Assembly: GCA_036345935.2 (NCBI GenBank)
Contig: JADWOT020000001.1
Coordinates: forward strand, 16,112,828 to 16,176,827
Reading direction: 5' to 3'
DNA length: 64,000 nt
Source: Taenia hydatigena
Taxonomy: Eukaryota; Platyhelminthes; Cestoda; Cyclophyllidea; Taeniidae
Shown here one piece after another: positions 55,608 through 64,000 of this stretch. The position numbers and the translations under genes were made by a program. The notes beneath the pieces are model-generated. The model had not been told where the DNA came from and searched no databases. It saw only the letters and a program-made list of their open reading frames with translations. Each line of letters begins with the position of its first letter. The stretch's first letter is position 1.

Positions 55608-58600
55608 CAAGGGACTGAAATTTCGGTAGAGATTCACATCATACAGTCGCTAAATTGTCCGCTTACGGTTTCTTCGACTCAATTTTGCGGTTTCTTACAA
55701 TAATCATCATGTGATTATGAACTTTACCGCTGATTCGCCCAGAATGGTTCGACCGTCCTCAAGTGGCGAACCCGCCGGCTCGATATGCAATTTATAGCCA
55801 CAAATAAAACACTGATAACTAATAACAGGAAACTCCGATCGCCCACATTTCGTCTTAATTTAAAAAAGATTCGGCACAGTTAAAAATAGCAGACACAATC
55901 CCGATGCGAAATTCGCTTAAGGTAAATAATCGTAATCAACGTCAGCATTTAATCAAATACATTGCACTAACCACGGATTCAGCAAGCCATCATCTTCCTC
56001 TTCTGCGACTCCCTACATATGATGTTTTATGAACTGGTTAAAAAATCACAACATTTATGGTACACAAAATAGCTATTTGAATAAACAATAGTTCGCTAGC
56101 CCAATTAAGGTCCTCGATCTTCATGTTATTGTGCTTCGGGTTCTTTAACCTGGCACCTACTGCATCACACAAGATCTAAAAAACGTAGCCTGCTACTCCA
56201 AGGGGCGGCGTTAAAGGTGCAAACATTGAAGAGGTGTTATCGAGGTAATGCGCATGGGGTCCTCTTTGTAATGGACAAACATCTTTGCGTATTCGTAAAA
56301 TGTATCACCTACTTGATTTTATCAAAATCGGTTTTTGTGTGGAAACAGTAGTAGTGGAGTTTGTTTAAGGAAGGTGTACCGACAATTAAACGAAGAAGGG
56401 TCGGCATTGACTTCGCTGCCTTTGCTACGCTTAGTGTGCTGCAATGTGAAATCTTTCAAATTCTATCTAAGGTCACTTGCTTAGGCGCATAAGTATCTGT
56501 TTGTTATGTCTCCTTCATCGTCGAAAGTCGTGGTCTGCTATAGCTGGAATTGGGCATCCCATTGGCACCATTACCACCTCACTAAAACTGTGCCCACACG
56601 TGAACACCTTCGTTGCAAACGAACTTCCTCCCCTTAAAAGTGAGTGCCCAGTCCACAGGTAGCGTGCGGTCTCCACCCAAACCTAAGTGTAACATCTTAG
56701 TAAGGCATCGAACAACAATTGACATTACCTGCTATTAGGAAAGTATCACAAGCATAGCGATTTAGCCTTATTCATCTCTTTTAAAACAGATCTGGAGGAA
56801 AATGGAACTCTGTAGCTCGTTGTCTCCCATAATTGACTTTTCCTATGCTCTTGATACAAACAGTAGCAATTTAGTTGCAGGCGATGCGTCGCTAGGCAAT
56901 TTCGGAAAAGAATTCCTTGAGAGCCCAAGTTCCAGGATTTAAAAATGACAACCAAGGTCGAACCGATGTTTAGAGAAACCGATTACACAGCCAAGCTTCT
57001 TTTCAACTCCTATTAGCTTCGATTTGATTTAGAACGGAATGTCTGTATCTTGTTTCCTACCCTAATTGCTTGCGACAGTTTTTGTACTTAACAATGGCAA
57101 TTGAGGTCCCCCTGATGTGTGGTGAGCTTGGTCTCGTAGCTGCACTCCTTTTTACCGCTCTTATCCAAATTTAATAAAGATTGGGACTTAGCTGCCGTTC
57201 TCGTGTTACACAGTACCAATTTAGGTCTGGTTGATATTGATAGGAGGCAACGCAAGATGGAGAAGAATCGTGACGTCAGTCCCATCAAGAGAAGGTAAAC
57301 ACCTGTTTAAGTTCAATTAGTGTGCTCCAATGATCGGATGATTTTCGTTTCATCCTTGGATTTCACCCTCGTCTGCCTCAACAACAAATAACTTCTTATT
57401 GCATTTGTATTCGCCTTCTGCAGCATTCTGTAATCAGTAATCCTTGTCTGCAAATGCTTTTCCTTCCCCACCCCTTCACTTGACACCTCACATGTCTGCA
57501 CTTCTCTTTTCATTCACTGCACATGCATCAATCATTTTCTAGAAGCCTGCACAATTTTGAGTAAAATTTAAGCTGTTTTACTTTAGAAACCGACTGTGTA
57601 GAAAGTGGGATGAATATCCTCCTACTGATTTCGTAATTAAGTAGACTTGCATTAGTGATCTACAACCAGCGATTAGGTCAATCCCTTCTGTGGACATGAC
57701 TGCGGTTTGCTAGTTCACGGTCATGCAGACCATCGGAGCTCCTCTAATCTTTCTCGATCAGCTTCGTGAACATTGCTGGTGAGGCTAGAACCACTAGCAA
57801 GCTGCGGCTGCCAACAGTCGAAATTGCTTTAAGCAGCAAGAGCACAAACGAGTTTCTTGGCTCTTTATCCATGAACCATAACACTGCTTTCTATGGAAAT
57901 GATGTGTTGACAACAACCACCATCCCGCCCTGCCATTCCCGTCTCACCACAATGCTAATGCAGCATCCAAGTCATCCGTTAGTCTTTATGTAGTAATATC
58001 TCAATGCTATTTAGAGTCCTTTTCGACTCAATTTCTCTGGATGGTTTATTCGATTATATTAATAAAATAATTTAAATCAGTAAATAGCTGATCTTTTTCG
58101 CAGATGCAGATGATAAAAGCGGATCCGACCGTTTAGTACCAAGCTTGTTATTCTCATGTGTTTACAAGTCCACTTGTGTACCTTCCATGACTGCCCTTTG
58201 ATCATCAACTGACGTGCTTGCACAGGCATGCGCACATTTACGTTTCCCCTCAGCTCTACCACCACAGTGCTGCCGACATCTTGCTACTTGATTCTGAAGC
58301 AGAATATCCTCGCTACTAAATAGTGCTCAGTAGCAGCAGCATGAAGAAATCAGCTCTTGAATTGATATTGCCAAGCCAATACCGCAAAAAAAGGAGCATC
58401 CATCTGACGCTATTGATGGACTAATGAGAAAAGATGCAGCCATCAATCCAAAGGGCTCTAGAACCTTAAGGTGTAGCATTGTAGGTTCTGCTGACAGTGG
58501 TGGCTAGGACCTATATTGCATCACGGGCGGTAGAGAGCCCGTCCAACTACTGTTGCAAAGCCACAAGACCTTGATGGATTTTCTAGCGTAACTGACCAAG

Positions 58601-59105
58601 CGTCACCAAGACTCCGCTCTCTTTTGCGATCTGCAAAAATGGACCATATTAATGGGAGCTCATTACAATCCCTGTTTACCACCTAGTGTTAAACTCAGGA
58701 CTAAATATGTATATCTTGACGTTAGTGTCGAGAAATAGACTAGTGTATGCACAGAAAAACGTGTGAAAAGAAATGGACTTGTCATTGAAGACATTAAAAA
58801 TGATTGCTGAAGAGAAGCGTGAATGCAGGAAGGGCAGAAAGAGGAGGATGGAAAGGAGAATTTTGGGTTCGCCTACCTTTTAGGCACTCCTTGCTACTTA
58901 GAAGAAACTGAACAGTTTCATAGGCATAATTTTGCCTTTCTCCTTTTTATTCCTTTTACTCCCTTTTCCTCCTACCCATCATCCATGTTATGTTTGACGC
59001 TGGTCTTGCCACACTACTACATTTAATAAAGCAAAGAAGTAGTAAGCGAAGGAAATTTTGTATTTCATATTGCTGGTAAATAAAAAAGGACGATGTATAT
59101 ATGGT
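55608..59105. other. Stretch without recognised genes
   Basis: Unique, AT-rich sequence beginning at the duplicon breakpoint. Frames at 56,477-56,662, 57,766-57,993 and 58,823-59,026 have no convincing domain. Confidence 0.45.
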
Positions 59106-59110
59106 AACAG

Positions 59111-59193
59111 AGGTGCACGCAGCTTTGAATGATGATCAACCTTCGGCTGAGAAGAGCTACTCCTTCGACAAGGGCGATAGGTTCTCCCTTTTG
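59111..59193 (+). pseudogene. Candidate SH3-domain exon
   Basis: After GTAACAG the frame reads VHAALNDDQPSAEKSYSF then DKGDRFSLL, which fits the first half of an SH3 domain (ALYDYxPxxxxELSFxxGDxxxV); the usual ALYDY is ALNDD. A GT (GTTTTG) at 59,194 could be the donor; otherwise the frame stops at 59,220. The WW and SNYV half was not found downstream. MLK-type kinases carry an N-terminal SH3, but a link to the kinase relics is only a guess. Could be one exon of a real multi-exon gene extending past the window. Confidence 0.42.
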
Positions 59194-59219
59194 GTTTTGA
59201 TACCTCCTTTTAGCAATTA

Positions 59220-62200
59220 GAAGTCATTCATAAATGCACGCCAGTTTAATTTGTTCACACGTGAGCTACTACTTTAGCCTCGGATCTGTTCGTAGGCACG
59301 GCACATGGCAGCCGAAATGCCTGAGAATTGCGACCTCCTTTCCTACCGCAATATGGCATTTTTTTGCTAATTATTCTCCATAGAAATGAGTGAGGTCTAA
59401 AGGACAGAGTTATGGAACCTACCGTGGGTGGGGATCAAAGGCATATTTGGCATCTCCTATGAGTACACTGAGGACCATGATGCCACAGCACTGTACTATC
59501 ACAAAATTAGGCGACACACCGGGTGCCTTTTCGTGCGCAGTTTATCTGTGCTCATCTGAATGATACTTGTGCAGCTGTGTGTAGGACCTGCTCGCTTACT
59601 CCTTTTGGGTGACAATTAGGCAGGATGCACACAACTCGGGGCCGGGCAACATCTGATACGCCCTAGAGAGTACCCAGTGCTCTTCCTTATCAAACTGCGT
59701 CATTGTGTGCGCCTTCTCTTATCCGTAATAATTAATTCCGGCATATACGCATCTACTTCTACGCTGCCTTTTTGATCAAAGCAGCTGCAAACTTAAAATA
59801 GAGTTAGAAAACTGAACTCGTTTTAAGGACTACCTGTGTGTTCGGCACTTGCACAAAAACCCTACTGACCTTTAAAGAAATAATGTCAATTTGCCCAATG
59901 TTCACTAGCTTTCCTTGTCTGTGAAAAAGTGTTTGATAATTTGAAAAGGCTTCCCCACTTTGGCGAATTCGTTTTCAACTTCACTGCTGGCAAGAATTTC
60001 CTCGATAAGTTATCGGTAAAATTGCTACACACTGATCCATCAACTTACTCAGAAATTAATCAGTAATGTACGTTGAAAGAGGAAATTTCGCCTCGTCTCG
60101 ACTGCGCAAAGCAACACGTGTGCATTTGAGCTGAAGTCGCATGGAGGTCTGGTAAATAACAAACGCTGCGAAGGTGATCTACCACTCTACTAATCCATGG
60201 GCAAGCAAACATATGGCATCACCTCAACAAGTGACACTCCATACTCACACAATAGCCAACGGGCACGCCAAACAGTTGACTACAGCACCTGGAAATAAAG
60301 CTAATGCACCACATGAAGGGCATAACAATGCTTCCCAAGACAAACACTTTCAAAGTAGACAAATGTCCCAACGGACTAGGTCTCGTGCACCCTGCCTAAG
60401 AAATCAAAACTCCTAATTGTCGAGGTGGTCGAAAAACATCTTCCCTTAAGTGCTACAGAAGGCTAAGCGGAAGTGGCGTAGCGAACGTAGACAGAATACA
60501 CCGCTTTTCATGACTAGTGAGAAGGAATAAGTGTGCTGTTTAAGTACTCCAACCCAAGAGGGCACCCCACATACCGATCTCCCTTCACATCACAAATGCG
60601 ATAACATTGTAGGAATCAGCAATGCAGCACCTATGCTCCCAACTCTATGTCCTAAAGCGACTGCGACTTTAGCGCTGACAGTCCGTCATTGACCAATAAG
60701 TTGGTAATCCTCCATACAGCTTACTAGGAGGAAACTGCAACTGGAACATTAACATGATGCTCCAAAAAGCGCGAGACGCACAATAAAAATTAGTTTTTGA
60801 CATTTGCGACCCTATTTGTGATTTTGTCAGTGCACATTTGAAAGCCAATCCCTGCTAGATCCACCATTTCGATTCGTTCACTCGTACCCCTCAATACTTC
60901 TCAGTAGTATGTGGTCCCTGAAGTAGGTGATGTGGCTGAGGGGATGGCGTGTGGAGTTGTATCCAATGTGATCGCAATTGCAACGCTAATTTTCCCATCA
61001 ATTTGTCTTCCATCATGGCAGAGGTCGTGTTTCCAATCCGGTCATTATGACCATCAACAGATTTCTTACGCATCCACGCTCACATATGCTCATTCATTTG
61101 TTTGAGAAATTGATAAGTCTTCGTAGACAACTTATGAACATGGAAAGTTTACCTTTTGGAAATTAGCGACACAAAGGACAATTGATAATGCGCTTTGTGA
61201 CCGCGTGCAGATAAAATTATTAAATAATCTCATTCTGGAAGTTCCTTTCTCATATGATGTTTGATATCCAAGTAAGAGGTGAGATTAAAGTCATTAATCA
61301 CGCGCACACATGCAAAGATGAAATATGGTGTAATCCAAATCGGCACCACGCACATAGAATGTATGGAGTCGCGAATCGAAGCGAATCATGTGAAACAGGA
61401 AGGTGTGAACGTCTATAATGTGGGAAATCGAACTTGTAACTGAGATCTTGTTCACATGACGATGTTATAAGGAAGGTAGTTGAAGGTACTGAATCCCTGA
61501 TGCAGGAAAGCTTTTATGATACAGGCACATTGGCAAGTGATGCTAATGGGGTGATTGTAGTACTTCACAAAGTGTGGACGATTTGCTCTCTCCTGGTCAG
61601 TTAGTAGGCCTTCAGTGGACGCACCTCGGTGGTCCGATTTAAGTTGAAGTCTTTCCTATTCTACCAAGTCACCTCCAACACATTGCTATTTACCCCCTTG
61701 TTAGTGAGCGGCTTGCAGAGCAGCAAACGAGCAAAGGAAGAGGATATGGTGTAAATCCTATTGAACAGGATTGCTATATACGGCACTTTGTAGAGCGAAT
61801 TACGAAAAAGCAAACAGACAGCGAATAGGAATATGATGAACCACCAAGAGCTAATGTCAAATGCGAGGAAGGAATAAACGAATGCGCAAACGCAATGACA
61901 TCATTTCGGTGTACTTCTTGTGGGCTCATATGCATGTTCAGTAAAATGCGAAATCCTGTCCCTAATAATTTGTGAGCATCTCGAGGTGCACATTTGTGGA
62001 TGTGAAAAGTAACGCCTTCCTATTCCTAGATAAAATGTGTTTGCCATAGCACCAGATGAACAGTAAAGAAGTCGAAACTCTTAGTGATTCGTAGAAAGTA
62101 GCTGACGTGTGCAACTTAATAAATTAGATCGGAGTGATACCCGAAGAGACTACTGCTATAAAACGCATATCTTGCTATCACTGCTGGACAAAAACTTCTT

Positions 62201-64000
62201 AAACAAATGCAACGTGGACTTAACGTCGGTCCTGCTACTGAACAAGAACTCGGTCTTGAATGTCTGTGCATACGCATTTCCCAATTTTATTGTCATAAAC
62301 AAAAGAAAAAGCAGTTTTGAACTGTTAGTAGGTACTTGCTCCATGCAAGTTAACAGAAATCGCTTTCTATTTTTACGAGAACGTGTGGGTTATTGATACT
62401 TTGATGGTGATGGCCATTTTAATGTCCTTAGCCACTTGTGGGGAGTCATCCGTATTCTGCGACAAAACGATTGGGCGCCACTAATGACAGTCTGGTTGAT
62501 TTGTCTGCATGGAAGCAAATGACAGACGCTATGGTGTGCCGGCTACTTCATGCGAACCTCGGAGTCATTACGAGTAGTCTGTGTAGCAAGTGGGAATTTT
62601 ATGGGCCATATTAGAGCTCGCCAGCATCGAACGGCATACTTTGCGTACGATTTTCATGTAAATTAGGAAGGTCACTAGATTTCCCATTTGAAATGGCATT
62701 ATTTTGTTGATAAGTCGTATTCTAGTTTTGGTGTTCAAAAATACAAATGGTATAAATGCATTCAAATTTATAGGACATGATTTATTCAATTGTGGTGAAA
62801 TAAAAGGCGTCTGCAAGGAGGAGTGTTTCTCAGTACTATGAGATGGTGAAGCGTGTTGGCAAGTTTTGCTTTCTTTTGAATTTACCGACTGCGTCACACT
62901 AAATGCATTGGGTGCTAAATCACCTGAAGGCAATAAACAAGTACAAAATCTACTGAACTTAAGTTACTATAAGTGCAATGCCTCGAATTTGCAGGATATG
63001 CAGCTAAACTTTAAACCCTACTGCAAAAGCTGCAACCACATTGTGAGCCAACCAAGCGGCCCATTCTACCACGTTTTTTTGCATCAAAGCAACTTTATAC
63101 ATCATAGCCGTGTAAGAGGGCCTGATAAGATGACACGCCAAATGACATTACAGCATTGTCTAAGATGACAAAGCCTCCGTCTTTGTGCTCACATCGGTAT
63201 GCCACGCATTATGCCTAGTATTTTATGAGGCATGGAAACGATTAACATGCGCTTCATCCTGTCAAATAACACTGAGATAAGTTAGAAAATTGGCTGAGGT
63301 GGTACACGTCTTTCTGCATGAGCCATTTTAGGCTAACATTCCATACATCGAGGTCCAGTTTATTCAAAAATGTACAAGTTGACTTGACCTCTGCCTCCAC
63401 CGCCCCCTTTCTCTCCCTCCTACTCCGTAGTCCACCTCCACAAAACGCAATGGACCATTAAAAATAGCACGAATCCCCTTTGCACGCAAAATCAATGAAT
63501 ACAAAAGGTGTGTATTAAGAATGTAAAGGACATATTGCAGCGAAATTTTAGTGGTATCTGGCTCACCTAACGGCTATCTCAATGGCAAAAATCTCTGCTA
63601 TTGCCATCTGATGAAACAATGTAAGCAGTAGACCTTCCAATCGGCTGGCAGATTTCCCAGTACGTTGTCTCCTTTAAACCCACCCCGTTAACAGACCATT
63701 TCATCCACGCAGTGCAAATGGCTGTGCTCTGAAATCACTCCATTGGTCATGCTGAAGAGGACTATTGTCTTGTGGCGTGCAATAAACCCTTTGATGCTCC
63801 TCAAGCTAAGTCGAGCATAGTTCCAATTCCAGCAACGAATTACTTACAATGCAATGTCAGTTGACTTAATCGAATCTCTCAAGGAACCGCTGATACCTTG
63901 CAGGTGGCGAGAAACCACACTCCTAAAGAAGAAAACTCATCATAGTATGATAAGCACTTGGAGCTGGGAATTGAAAAGATGGAGTTTTACCTCTTGATTA
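59220..64000. other. Stretch without recognised genes
   Basis: The longest frames are 62,568-62,933 (-, 121 codons), 62,866-63,168 (+, 100 codons) and 62,109-62,396 (+, 95 codons). The first two overlap on opposite strands and none shows a motif. No copy of either duplicon was noticed here. Confidence 0.45.

Noticed and set aside
58823..59026. GKENFGFAYLLG, resembling the kinase glycine loop GGDNFGVAYLG
   Set aside because: No VAxK lysine or other kinase block follows and the surrounding DNA shows no duplicon 1 similarity; likely coincidence.
62568..63168. Overlapping 121-codon minus and 100-codon plus frames
   Set aside because: They overlap on opposite strands, lack motifs and splice signals, and neither can be preferred.

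Overview
The window looks like nuclear DNA of an intron-bearing metazoan, most likely a parasitic flatworm and probably a tapeworm. The evidence is a spermidine synthase gene split by canonical GT-AG introns, long AT-leaning intergenic DNA, and decayed copies of a divergent cytosolic HSP70. In these copies the last intact frame stops in the C-terminal lid, with no GGMP repeats or EEVD tail. Expansion of such HSP70s is known from taeniid tapeworms. The species is inference only; nothing in the sequence names it. All identities quoted were estimated by eye.

Only one recognisable protein gene is close to intact: spermidine synthase on the + strand at 15,009-18,831, in five exons. Its catalytic residues are kept, but the donor expected after exon 4 is not GT.

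Most of the rest is a graveyard of segmental duplications. Duplicon 1 occurs at 1-7,735 (cut by the window edge) and 47,905-55,607, same orientation. It carries an HSP70 pseudogene at its left end and relic exons of a TAK1/MLK-like (TKL group) protein kinase further right. The kinase part also occurs inverted at 40,400-42,600, is tandemly repeated inside copy A (4,085-5,300 and 7,500-8,500), and is scattered as single exons at 43.6, 45.4, 46.8 and 47.4 kb. The two long copies are a mosaic of about 1% and about 10% divergent blocks, which suggests gene conversion.

Duplicon 2 occurs at about 21,590-27,965 and 30,950-37,490, with a third deleted copy at 28,140-28,860 and an inverted scrap at 31,361-31,490 beside a 100-N assembly gap. 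It holds relics of an unrecognised minus-strand gene and of a small plus-strand gene with a signal peptide and an Ig-like exon.

Other items are a minus-strand HSP70 scrap at 19.4 kb, a 53-bp minisatellite with a three-unit higher-order period at 28.9 kb, a candidate SH3 exon at 59.1 kb, and long stretches (9.1-14.9, 37.5-40.4, 55.6-64.0 kb) where I recognise almost nothing. No rRNA, tRNA, CRISPR array or intact transposon was recognised. The genes do not form an operon or pathway; what links them is shared duplication history.
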